Shown here piece by piece: positions 1 through 5,350 of a DNA stretch of 5,730 nucleotides. This DNA is from UBA5177 sp002413265 (GTDB lineage Bacteria > Chloroflexota > UBA5177). Below the pieces are notes generated by a model that saw only the letters and a list, made by a program, of their open reading frames with translations, searched no databases and was not told the origin of the DNA. Each line of letters starts with the position of its first letter. Within the stretch, counting starts at the first letter, position 1. The stretch covers positions 1 to 5,730 of the forward strand of contig DAIORV010000140.1 of assembly GCA_036752825.1 (NCBI GenBank), in the 5' to 3' direction. The translations under genes were made by a program, and so were the position numbers.

Positions 1-71
1 CCCGAATCGGTGTCGATCACACCGACGAGGATCTTCGTGCCGCCAAAATCGATGCCCAACACATTCGCCAT
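1..71 (-). CDS. ROK-family sugar kinase or regulator, N-terminal fragment
   Basis: Only the first 23 codons are in the window; the gene continues beyond the left edge. Reading from ATG at 71 downwards, the protein has a short beta strand followed by GIDFGGTKI (residues 6-14). This is the phosphate-1 loop of the ASKHA fold as found in ROK proteins (glucokinases, N-acetyl sugar kinases and NagC/XylR-type regulators). The start at residue 1 with no DNA-binding domain ahead of the loop favours a sugar kinase over a ROK repressor. It lies 35 bases after the ppk1 stop on the same strand, so co-transcription is likely. A weak purine-rich ribosome site (GAGAAG, five bases before ATG) is present. Given ppk1 next door, a polyphosphate-dependent glucokinase is conceivable, but the polyphosphate-binding part of such enzymes is not in view, so this is only inference. 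Confidence 0.85.
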   Translation of the reverse strand, partial: MANVLGIDFGGTKILVGVIDTDS

Positions 72-106
72 CAGTGCTTCTCGCTTCCTTGCTCGCGCAA
101 CCCAAG

Positions 107-2218
107 CTATCCGTGCTCGATCGCCCACACCTGGCTGTCGAAAGGTTCCTGGCCGTCGGACGGGTGTGGACGTTGATACGTGCCGTCAGACTGCTGTATC
201 CAGGCATTCACCGTGTCCTTGAGCTGTGCTTGCAGCACGTCGCGGTGGATCCGCTCCCGTTGATCGGCATTGATGATCGGGAAAAGCACTTCGACTCGAT
301 GGTCGAGGTTGCGGGGGAGCAGGTCGGCACTGCCGCAGTACATCTCGTGGTCACCGCCATTTCGGAACCAGAAGACCCTGCTGTGCTCGAGGAACCGGCC
401 CACCAGGCTCACCACCCTGATGTTCGCGCTTACACCCTGGACGCCGGGACGGAGGGAACAGATCCCGCGAATAATCAGATCGACCTTCACGCCGGCCTGC
501 GACGCCCGATAGAGAGCCTGCACGAACTCGCGGTCCGCCAGGCTGTTGGCTTTGAAGATCAGGTGACCCTTGCCGCTCTTTCCGTGCTCCACGATCTCTC
601 GCTCGATCCTTTCCATCAACCCGGCCCGAAGGCTCAACGGCGCAACCAGGAATCGCCGGTAGGTGGTCTGCTGCGAATAGCCGGTCAGGTAGTTGAAGAT
701 ATCCGTGGCATCCGCCCCGAACTCAGGATCGGCGGTAAACAGGCCCAGATCGGAATACGTTCGAGCCGTGTCGGGATTGTAGTTTCCGGTGGCCACGTGC
801 ACGTACCGCCGGATGCCTCCCTGCCTATCTTTTCTGACGATCAGGGCTACCTTGCAGTGAGTCTTAAGCCCAATAAAGCCGTAGACCACGTGAACTCCGG
901 CCCGTTCGAGCTCTCGCGCCCACTCGATGTTGGACTCCTCGTCGAAGCGCGCCTTGAGCTCGACCAACACGGCGACCTGCTTGCCGTGGTTGGCGGCATC
1001 CAGCAACGCCTGCACGACAGGAGAATCTTTCCCGACCCTGTACAGGGTTTGCTTGATGGCCAGCACGTTCTCGTCGCGTGCCGCGCTCTTGAGGAGATCG
1101 ACTACCGGGGCGAATGACTCGTAGGGGTGGTGGAGCACGATGTCATGCCGGTTGATGGCATCGAACAGCGATTCGCCCGAAACCAGCTGTGCCGGAATCC
1201 GAGGAACGAACCTCGGATATTTCAGGTCCGGACGGTCCACACTGGTGATCTGCATCAACGATTCGAGACCGAGCGGTTTTTCGACTGCATATAAGGAGTT
1301 AGCATCCACCCCCAGTCTCTGTAGCAGCAGACTCCGGATGCGTTGCGGCATCGCGTTCTCGACGAACAGAGCCACCGGCTCTCCAAAGCGCCTGCGACGC
1401 AGCCCTTGCTCCATGCTTACGCGTAGGTCGACGCCTTCTTCTTCGTGTATCTCAATGTCGGCGTCTCTGATGACTCGAAATGAGTGGCCGGCCAGAACCT
1501 GAACGCCGGGGAACAGAGATGGAAGGTTGAGCGCGACCAGGTCATCAAGCCAGACGAAAGTGTACTTGGATCGTTTCCCGCCAACATGCTGGCCGAGTAT
1601 CGATTCCAGGTGGAGCAGGCGAGGCAGCACGGCGGGAATCTTCACACGCGCGAACAACGGTTCCCCGTCGCCCTGCAGCTCCACCGCCAGGTTGGAGCTC
1701 AGATTCGAGATGTGAGGAAAGGGGTGCCCACGATCCACCGCCAGCGGCGTGACCACCGGGAAGATCTGCTCTTCGAAGTAGGTGCGGAGCCCGGCTCGCT
1801 GCCCGGAGCTCAGTTCGGTGATGGTCGCGATTTTTATGCCCTGCTGGGCGAGCTCCGGCAGTATCTCCTCGCGCAAGATCCGTCGCTGCTCGTCCAGAAG
1901 CTGGACGATCTCCTTCCGCACGGCCGTGAGCTGCTGCGCCGGGGTCATCGCATCGGGCCCGAGATCGGCGACGCCGGCCTCGACCTGGTCCATGAGATCC
2001 GAAACGCGCACCATGAAAAATTCGTCGATGTTCTGACTGACAATCGCGACGAACTTCATGCGCTCCAGTGGTGGGTGACGCCGCTCCGCGGCTTGCGCCA
2101 ACACCCGCCGCTGGTACTGAAGAAGACTGAGCTCACGATTGATGAACAGCGAGGGCGCGTTGAGGTCGGCAGGCTCAGCTCGCTGCGCTTGCGGCTTGGT
2201 CTTGACTCCGTCCGCCAT
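107..2218 (-). CDS. ppk1: Polyphosphate kinase 1 (PPK1), full length
   Basis: PPK1 reversibly transfers the gamma phosphate of ATP to a growing inorganic polyphosphate chain through a phosphohistidine. The 703 residues match the usual family length (about 690-730). The N domain holds FINRELSLLQYQRRVL (25-40) and SQNIDEFFMVRV (61-72; the Asn is the family's ATP-contact position). The central domain has FPVVTPLAVDRGHPFPHISN (153-172). The catalytic domains show LHHPYESF (362-369), IKQTLYR (388-394), ELKARFDEESN (420-430) and GLKTHCK (450-456), where His454 aligns with the phosphorylated histidine of E. coli PPK1. They also show HVATGNYNPDTARTYSDLGL (474-493), IIRGICSLRPGV (582-593) and FLEHSR (609-614) with the second conserved His612. 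All key residues are present, so the enzyme should be active. The Trp usual in RELSWLEF is Leu here. GGAG lies seven bases before ATG. The ROK gene follows in the same direction; a phosphoesterase-ppx cluster diverges upstream. Confidence 0.98.
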   Translation of the reverse strand: MADGVKTKPQAQRAEPADLNAPSLFINRELSLLQYQRRVLAQAAERRHPPLERMKFVAIVSQNIDEFFMVRVSDLMDQVEAGVADLGPDAMTPAQQLTAVRKEIVQLLDEQRRILREEILPELAQQGIKIATITELSSGQRAGLRTYFEEQIFPVVTPLAVDRGHPFPHISNLSSNLAVELQGDGEPLFARVKIPAVLPRLLHLESILGQHVGGKRSKYTFVWLDDLVALNLPSLFPGVQVLAGHSFRVIRDADIEIHEEEGVDLRVSMEQGLRRRRFGEPVALFVENAMPQRIRSLLLQRLGVDANSLYAVEKPLGLESLMQITSVDRPDLKYPRFVPRIPAQLVSGESLFDAINRHDIVLHHPYESFAPVVDLLKSAARDENVLAIKQTLYRVGKDSPVVQALLDAANHGKQVAVLVELKARFDEESNIEWARELERAGVHVVYGFIGLKTHCKVALIVRKDRQGGIRRYVHVATGNYNPDTARTYSDLGLFTADPEFGADATDIFNYLTGYSQQTTYRRFLVAPLSLRAGLMERIEREIVEHGKSGKGHLIFKANSLADREFVQALYRASQAGVKVDLIIRGICSLRPGVQGVSANIRVVSLVGRFLEHSRVFWFRNGGDHEMYCGSADLLPRNLDHRVEVLFPIINADQRERIHRDVLQAQLKDTVNAWIQQSDGTYQRPHPSDGQEPFDSQVWAIEHG

Positions 2219-2225
2219 GTTTAAG

Positions 2226-2229
2226 CTCC
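2226..2229 (-). promoter_or_regulatory. Ribosome binding site of ppk1
   Basis: On the minus strand GGAG stands seven bases before the ATG at 2218. Good spacing supports this start codon. No other in-frame start with a comparable site lies close by. Confidence 0.65.
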
Positions 2230-2250
2230 GATGCGACCGTCCGTACCGTG

Positions 2251-2259
2251 TTTATAGCA
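2251..2259 (-). promoter_or_regulatory. Candidate extended -10 promoter element of ppk1
   Basis: On the minus strand the gap reads TGCTATAAA, which fits an extended -10 (TGnTATAAT) with one mismatch. Transcription would begin near 2244, giving a leader of roughly 26 bases. No good -35 hexamer sits 16-18 bases upstream; TTGTAC occurs but is too far (about 24 bases). Extended -10 promoters often tolerate a poor -35. This is a prediction by eye only. Confidence 0.4.
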
Positions 2260-2278
2260 GCGGCGGGCCGGGATAAGC

Positions 2279-2300
2279 AGTGTACAAAGGATTGCACACT
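2279..2300. promoter_or_regulatory. Inverted repeat in the divergent control region (candidate operator)
   Basis: Left arm AGTGTACA (2279-2286), spacer AAGGAT, right arm TGCACACT (2293-2300). The arms pair at seven of eight positions, giving a 22-bp dyad typical in size of a dimeric regulator's site. It lies just upstream of, or across, the -35 zone of the candidate ppk1 promoter, and 30 bases before the phosphoesterase start. It could therefore affect both directions. No regulator gene is visible in the window. Confidence 0.35.
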
Positions 2301-2315
2301 TCTCTGCATCGAACC

Positions 2316-2322
2316 AAGGTGG
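2316..2322 (+). promoter_or_regulatory. Ribosome binding site that fixes the GTG start of the phosphoesterase
   Basis: AAGGTGG lies seven bases before GTG at 2330, a near-consensus Shine-Dalgarno site. The next in-frame ATG (2351) would remove most of the first beta strand before the DIHGN metal motif, so the GTG is preferred. No clear plus-strand promoter hexamers were found in 2219-2329. Confidence 0.65.
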
Positions 2323-2329
2323 CCCCGAC

Positions 2330-3190
2330 GTGTCGCAGACCATCGTTCTCATGTCCGACATCCACGGCAATTTTGCGGCGCTGCAAGCCGTGAACGAGTC
2401 GCTGCCGGCGCACGACGCCGTTTACGTAGCGGGCGACCTCTGCCTGGAAGGTCCCGAACCTGACCGAGTGATCGATTTCGTTCGCGAGCAGGGCTGGACC
2501 GCCGTCATGGGCAATACCGATCGCGGGCTGCTGGAGCCTCCTCCCGATCCGGCCCACGCCTCTGGACATTCCCGGAACGCCCCCCGTAGCCGCACCCCTT
2601 TAGGGGTGCCCGATGGTGCCCACCCAGGACATCCTCCAAATACCCCCTTCAGCCGCACCCCTTTAGGGGTGCCACCTAGCCTCGCCCAGACTGGACTTCC
2701 TCCAAAGAAGCGAAAAAAATGGGAGCGCATTGCCTGGACCCGTGAGCTCCTCGGCCAGGAGCGGCTCGACTGGCTCGCGACGCTTCCCTTCTCAGCCAGG
2801 TGTTCGAACGGCACGTCCGAAAGCACCATCCTTATCGTCCACGCCAATCCGCTCGACATGGACACCCACCTCCAGCCAACCATGAGCGAGGAGGAGCTCC
2901 GACCCTATCTCGAACCCGTGAATGCCGGCATGCTCGCCTTCGGTCACCTCCACATCCCGTATCTTCGTCCGGTCGGCGGGATCCTGCTCGCCGACGTCTC
3001 GAGCGTCGGTCATCCCAAAGACCTGGATCTCAGAGCCGCGTACACCGTCGTCCGCTTCGATGGTGAGCGGCGATCCGTCGAACAGGTCCGCGTGGTCTAC
3101 GACGTCGAGCGAGCAGTGCGGATACTGAGAGAATCGGACATGCCATTCGCGGAAGAGCAGGCCCAAGATTTGCTTCGGGCGTCATACTAA
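2330..3190 (+). CDS. Calcineurin-like metallophosphoesterase with a repetitive insert
   Basis: This is a predicted cytosolic two-metal phosphoesterase of 286 residues starting at GTG. The metal and catalytic motifs appear in family order: SDIHGN (9-14; Asp10, His12), AGD (34-36), GNTD (61-64; Asn62, where many relatives have GNHD or GNCD), IVHANP (169-174; His171) and GHLH (205-208). The C-terminal part (about 240-286) resembles the beta-strand and helix tail of YfcE/MJ0936-like enzymes. The substrate cannot be told; relatives cleave phosphodiesters, dinucleoside polyphosphates or phosphoproteins. Residues about 70-126 are an oddity: a Pro/Gly/Arg/Ser-rich stretch made of two 22-residue repeats plus a partial third, placed between the GNTD motif and the helix beginning near WERIAWTREL (131-140). 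This region is probably a disordered surface loop. The gene leads a likely operon with the coiled-coil gene (17-base gap) and ppx, and diverges from ppk1, suggesting a role in phosphate or polyphosphate metabolism (inference). Confidence 0.93.
   Translation: MSQTIVLMSDIHGNFAALQAVNESLPAHDAVYVAGDLCLEGPEPDRVIDFVREQGWTAVMGNTDRGLLEPPPDPAHASGHSRNAPRSRTPLGVPDGAHPGHPPNTPFSRTPLGVPPSLAQTGLPPKKRKKWERIAWTRELLGQERLDWLATLPFSARCSNGTSESTILIVHANPLDMDTHLQPTMSEEELRPYLEPVNAGMLAFGHLHIPYLRPVGGILLADVSSVGHPKDLDLRAAYTVVRFDGERRSVEQVRVVYDVERAVRILRESDMPFAEEQAQDLLRASY
2592..2609. repeat. Palindrome copy 1 within the tandem repeat
   Basis: GCACCCCTTTAGGGGTGC. Eight paired bases on each side of a TT loop form a compact stem-loop in DNA or mRNA. 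It is identical to the copy at 2655-2672 although the flanking bases of the two units have drifted, which suggests the palindrome is the conserved or mobile part. There is no T-run after it, so it is not a typical intrinsic terminator. Confidence 0.8.
2655..2672. repeat. Palindrome copy 2 within the tandem repeat
   Basis: Exact second copy of the 18-base palindrome, 63 bases after the first. It is translated in the same frame, giving RTPLGVP again. Confidence 0.8.
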
Positions 3191-3207
3191 AGGCGAGAGG
3201 TCCTGTA

Positions 3208-3537
3208 ATGACGAAGCGATCCAAAGACCCACTCGAGCAGGCGCGCAGAAACCTTGCCAAGGCGCAGATCGACCTCCATTTCGCGCAAGAGCATCGCATG
3301 TCGGCCATGGCGCAAGGCGAGCGTGAGGTGCAAGAAGTGCAAAAGCGGGCCGATCGTCGCAGTCGCAAGGCTACCGAGCGTTTGGAGAAGCGAGCCGGCG
3401 CGGTCGCCCGGGCCGAAGCCCAGCTCATTACGCTGACCGACCGCCTCGCGCGGATGCGCGCGAAGCAGGCGGAAGCGAGTAGAGAAACTACTCCCGCCCC
3501 AACCGCGGGCGGCAGCGAGCAGCTGGATGGCGGGTGA
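3208..3537 (+). CDS. Small basic coiled-coil protein of unknown function, coupled to ppx
   Basis: A 109-residue protein that I cannot assign to a named family. Residues about 8-90 are almost entirely helix-forming, rich in Ala, Arg, Lys, Glu and Gln, without Trp or Cys, and with the alternating charged and small hydrophobic pattern of a long coiled coil (for example EREVQEVQKRADRRSRKATE, 38-57). Residues 91-109 are a Ser/Thr/Pro/Gly-rich tail, probably disordered. No signal peptide or membrane segment is seen. The net charge is basic, so binding to nucleic acid, to polyphosphate or to a partner protein is possible, but this is speculation. GAGAGG lies seven bases before ATG, supporting the start. 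It sits 17 bases after the phosphoesterase and overlaps the start of ppx by 11 bases, which favours co-expression and translational coupling with ppx. Confidence 0.8.
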   Translation: MTKRSKDPLEQARRNLAKAQIDLHFAQEHRMSAMAQGEREVQEVQKRADRRSRKATERLEKRAGAVARAEAQLITLTDRLARMRAKQAEASRETTPAPTAGGSEQLDGG

Positions 3538-4447
3538 CGCGGACCAAACACCCCTTGCCGCTCTCGATATCGGTTCGAACACGGTTCGGCTGCTCGTGGC
3601 GGTCCCCGACGGCTGCGAGCTTCACACACTCCTTGATCTGAGCTCATTTGCGCGGCTTGGATCCGGCGTCGACCAGACGGGTCTTCTCGATCCCGAACGC
3701 CAGGACCGGGCCGCGGAAACCGTTCGCGAATTCACCGACGCTGCCAGAGCCCAGGGAGTCGAGCAGGTTCTCGCCGTCGCCACGAGCGCAGTGCGTGACG
3801 CCCGCAATGGCCCGGAGTTCGCCGCCCGTCTCCGTCAGGAGGCAGGCGTGGACGCCCAGATCGCCACCGGCGAGGAAGAGGCGCGGCTCACCTTTCTCGG
3901 CGCCACGCTCGGTATGCCACCAGGCGAGGAGATGCTCGTCATCGACATTGGGGGAGGCAGTGGCGAGATCATCGCGGCGCAAGCTGGACAAATAGCGTGG
4001 GCCCAAGCACTGGCGATCGGGAGCGGGCGCCTCAGCGAGCGGTTCGTTGAGCACGATCCGCCGGAAATGAAAGAGCTTCAAACGCTCGATGCCTACGTGC
4101 GCGGGTTACTGGAGAAGCTGCCGCCTGCACGCCCGAAGAAGCTCGTTGGCACGGGTGGCACGGCCAAACACATCCCAATCCTCCTGGGTCTGGAGGGCGC
4201 GCCAATCGAGCTTGTCCCTGACCAGCTCCAGCAGGCGTTGAGGGTTCTGACTTCGAGCCGGCACGAGGAAGTGGCCGAGCGGTTTGGAATTGAGCCGGCA
4301 CGGGCGCCGGTGCTGCCGGCGGGAGTTCAGACGATTCAGTCGATCTGCGATTTCTATGGGGTGGAATCTCTCACCATCACTATGAACGGCATTCGCCAAG
4401 GTATGATCATCGACGAACTGCTGAAGGAGGGGCGGTGGCCTTGTTAG
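3527..4447 (+). CDS. ppx: Short-form exopolyphosphatase (PPX/GppA family)
   Basis: Members of this family release terminal phosphate from polyphosphate, and some remove the 5' phosphate of pppGpp. The 306 residues make up the two-domain ASKHA core only, as in short actinobacterial-type PPX proteins; the C-terminal HD-like region of the roughly 500-residue E. coli enzymes is absent. Visible motifs are DIGSNTVRLLV (14-24, phosphate-1 loop), ATSAVRDARN (85-94), GEEEAR (115-120, containing the expected catalytic Glu), VIDIGGGSGEI (138-148, phosphate-2 loop, with Gly where DIGGGSTE is common), IGSGRLSERF (164-173), GTGGTAKH (208-215, adenosine-like motif) and AGVQTIQSICDFYGVE (265-280). The ATG at 3527 lies inside the end of the coiled-coil gene and has only a poor ribosome site, which points to translational coupling. 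It opposes ppk1 biochemically and is transcribed away from it. Its activity on polyphosphate rather than pppGpp is inferred from context. Confidence 0.95.
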   Translation: MAGDADQTPLAALDIGSNTVRLLVAVPDGCELHTLLDLSSFARLGSGVDQTGLLDPERQDRAAETVREFTDAARAQGVEQVLAVATSAVRDARNGPEFAARLRQEAGVDAQIATGEEEARLTFLGATLGMPPGEEMLVIDIGGGSGEIIAAQAGQIAWAQALAIGSGRLSERFVEHDPPEMKELQTLDAYVRGLLEKLPPARPKKLVGTGGTAKHIPILLGLEGAPIELVPDQLQQALRVLTSSRHEEVAERFGIEPARAPVLPAGVQTIQSICDFYGVESLTITMNGIRQGMIIDELLKEGRWPC

Positions 4448-4458
4448 GAAGGAGGATT

Positions 4459-4590
4459 ATGCTGTTGCTCGGCCCGGATATCCTTCATTGTGAGGCTTGT
4501 GTGGCTTGCCCCAATCGCAATCGCGGCCGCGTCATCAGTTCGTATCGGTCCCTAGACTCCATGATGCGCATCCACGTCCATCTGGAATGA
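4459..4590 (+). CDS. Possible 43-codon small ORF with CxxCxxC cluster (speculative)
   Basis: Eleven bases after the ppx stop, an ATG follows an AAGGAGG sequence (4449-4455) at a short spacing of three bases. The frame gives 43 residues with a hydrophobic start (MLLLGPDIL) and HCEACVACP at residues 10-18, a CxxCxxC cluster that could bind a metal. Its last 56 bases overlap, antisense, the 3' end of the minus-strand gene at 4535. No homologue is recognised. The strong ribosome site is the main support; chance is a real possibility, since AGGAGG can arise in purine-rich DNA and the spacing is tighter than usual. Confidence 0.2.
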   Translation: MLLLGPDILHCEACVACPNRNRGRVISSYRSLDSMMRIHVHLE

Positions 4591-5056
4591 CCACACGATA
4601 GAGGTAATACGTGCTGGGTGTTCCGGGATACGTGTACGTGGCGCTATCGGATGTTTTGCGGTCGACCAGCGTACGCGAGAACAAATGCCAAGCCCCAGGG
4701 CCCCACACGCCCAGCCCTGGCCCATGCAGGGCTACGCGTGGCCGAGCTCGGTAGACGGTCAGCCGGAATGCACCTCGCTTCGTCACCGGACATCCGTGGT
4801 ATTTGAAGAAGACTGGCCACGGGCCAGAGTAACGATCGATGTACCCCAAAGTCTCTCCGCTTCGGTGCAATCCCGTGAGACCATAGAACGCTCCACTTGT
4901 TTGGGCCCCCGGTGGCAACGGTGCCGGTCCAGTCCGCTTAAGTGTGACGGGGATGTGTGAGCTCGGTGGTGCGAGGGCGGCCGACATAACCGCATAGGTA
5001 CCGGAGTAGACAGCAAGCGGAGTCGCTATGACGAGAGCTAGCTGCAGGGTCCGCAC
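4535..5056 (-). CDS. Unrecognised exported or membrane-anchored protein, 173 residues
   Basis: I do not recognise a family. The protein starts at GTG (5054-5056). Residues about 5-29 are hydrophobic after a single Arg2 and end in ALA before Pro-Pro, which could be a signal peptide with cleavage near 29, or an uncleaved anchor. The mature part is rich in Tyr, Phe, Trp, Gly and Pro (for example YIDRYSGPWPVFFKYHGCP, 72-90), suggesting a beta-rich extracytoplasmic domain. Two cysteines (Cys89, Cys163) could form a disulfide. The aromatic-rich, coherent composition and the N-terminal segment argue that this frame, rather than the overlapping plus-strand frames, is real. A possible ribosome site (AGAGA) lies about 11 bases upstream, inside an inverted repeat. 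It converges with ppx and lies downstream of leuD with a 294-base gap, so it probably has its own promoter. Confidence 0.65.
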   Translation of the reverse strand: MRTLQLALVIATPLAVYSGTYAVMSAALAPPSSHIPVTLKRTGPAPLPPGAQTSGAFYGLTGLHRSGETLGYIDRYSGPWPVFFKYHGCPVTKRGAFRLTVYRARPRVALHGPGLGVWGPGAWHLFSRTLVDRKTSDSATYTYPGTPSTYYLYRVVIPDGRGCASWSLGTDTN

Positions 5057-5063
5057 AGTTGAT

Positions 5064-5089
5064 GCTATCTCTTAATGGCCTGAGATAGC
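5064..5089 (-). promoter_or_regulatory. Perfect 8-bp inverted repeat in the leader of the exported-protein gene
   Basis: GCTATCTC (5064-5071) and GAGATAGC (5082-5089) are exact reverse complements with a 10-base spacer. The repeat ends seven bases before the GTG start at 5056. In the mRNA, the arm nearest the start contains AGAGA, the only purine-rich candidate ribosome site. Pairing would therefore hide it. As DNA it could equally be an operator. Confidence 0.45.
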
Positions 5090-5275
5090 GGGATTTCCCG
5101 TGCGTGATCATTCCCGCCCACGACGACGATAACGGGCGGACTTGTCGCGCGTCGAGGTCTTCGTTGGGTAGGCGTTCGGGACGGCCTGAAGACCTGGGCT
5201 TCACCCATACGGTTTGCCTGACCTGTCTGTGACTTCGTACCAGGGTTTGCGCGGGTAAGTGTGTGGCGCCCCTCG

Positions 5276-5300
5276 GGGCCGGGCGAGCGCAACTCGGCCC
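5276..5300 (-). repeat. GC-rich inverted repeat 51 bases after the leuD stop
   Basis: The arms GGGCCG and CGGCCC are separated by 13 bases. It could cap the 3' end of the leuD transcript, but no U-rich tract follows on the minus strand, so a terminator role is weakly supported. Confidence 0.25.
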
Positions 5301-5350
5301 TATGACGAAGCTGACGGACGGTGTTCGGGCATCGAGAGTGTGTGCGAGGT

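Larger units (their letters stand above)
2552..2706 (+). repeat. In-frame tandem repeat: two 66-bp units plus a partial third, inside the phosphoesterase gene
   Basis: Unit 1 is 2552-2617, unit 2 is 2618-2683, and a partial third is 2684-2706. Each starts GCCCA and continues to GGAC followed by AT or TT. Units 2 and 3 then share TCCTCCAAA-type sequence at an exact 66-base offset. Units 1 and 2 share an identical 23-base block (2588-2610 and 2651-2673, offset 63 because of a 3-base indel ahead of it). The unit length is a multiple of three, so the frame is kept: residues 75-96 and 97-118, both containing SRTPLGVP. The units have diverged outside the shared block. The conserved block holds a palindrome, listed separately. 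Confidence 0.85.
5057..5350. other. Intergenic region between leuD and the exported-protein gene
   Basis: This stretch of 294 bases has no convincing gene. The minus-strand frame crossing it (5065-5403) has an Arg/Pro/Thr-rich composition and runs into leuD, so I treat it as chance. It contains several inverted repeats: CGGGATTTCCCG (5089-5100), a CCGCCC/GGGCGG pair (5114-5139) and a GGGCCG/CGGCCC pair (5276-5300). None is followed by a T-run, so no standard terminator can be named. It should carry the end of the leuD transcript and the promoter for the exported-protein gene. Confidence 0.6.

Noticed and set aside
74..1117. 347-codon open frame on the plus strand opposite ppk1
   Set aside because: It is fully antisense to a PPK1 frame with all family motifs; its product shows no recognisable motif, and long antisense frames are expected in GC-rich coding DNA.
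1484..2224. 246-codon open frame on the plus strand opposite the ppk1 N-terminal half
   Set aside because: Same reason: antisense to conserved coding sequence, with no ribosome site or motif support.
2592..2672. The two palindromes read as a CRISPR-like or intrinsic-terminator pair
   Set aside because: There are only two copies, the intervening sequence is itself part of the repeat rather than a unique spacer, and no T-run follows either copy.
2702..2722. PKKRKK stretch in the phosphoesterase resembling a nuclear localisation signal
   Set aside because: The genome is bacterial by gene content and packing; the basic patch is better explained as the junction of the repeat with the following helix.
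2422..2883. Minus-strand frame opposite the phosphoesterase insert
   Set aside because: It exists because the palindromic repeats read openly on both strands (it also encodes a PKGVRL-type repeat), but it has no independent support and is antisense to conserved motifs on both sides.
4521..4532. CGCGGCCGCG palindrome between ppx and the convergent gene as a bidirectional terminator
   Set aside because: It is self-complementary with no loop space and no T-run on either side; probably just GC-rich sequence.
5114..5139. CCGCCC/GGGCGG inverted repeat as the leuD terminator
   Set aside because: Six-base arms with a 14-base loop and no U-rich tract following on the minus strand; noted only as an inverted repeat in the gap.
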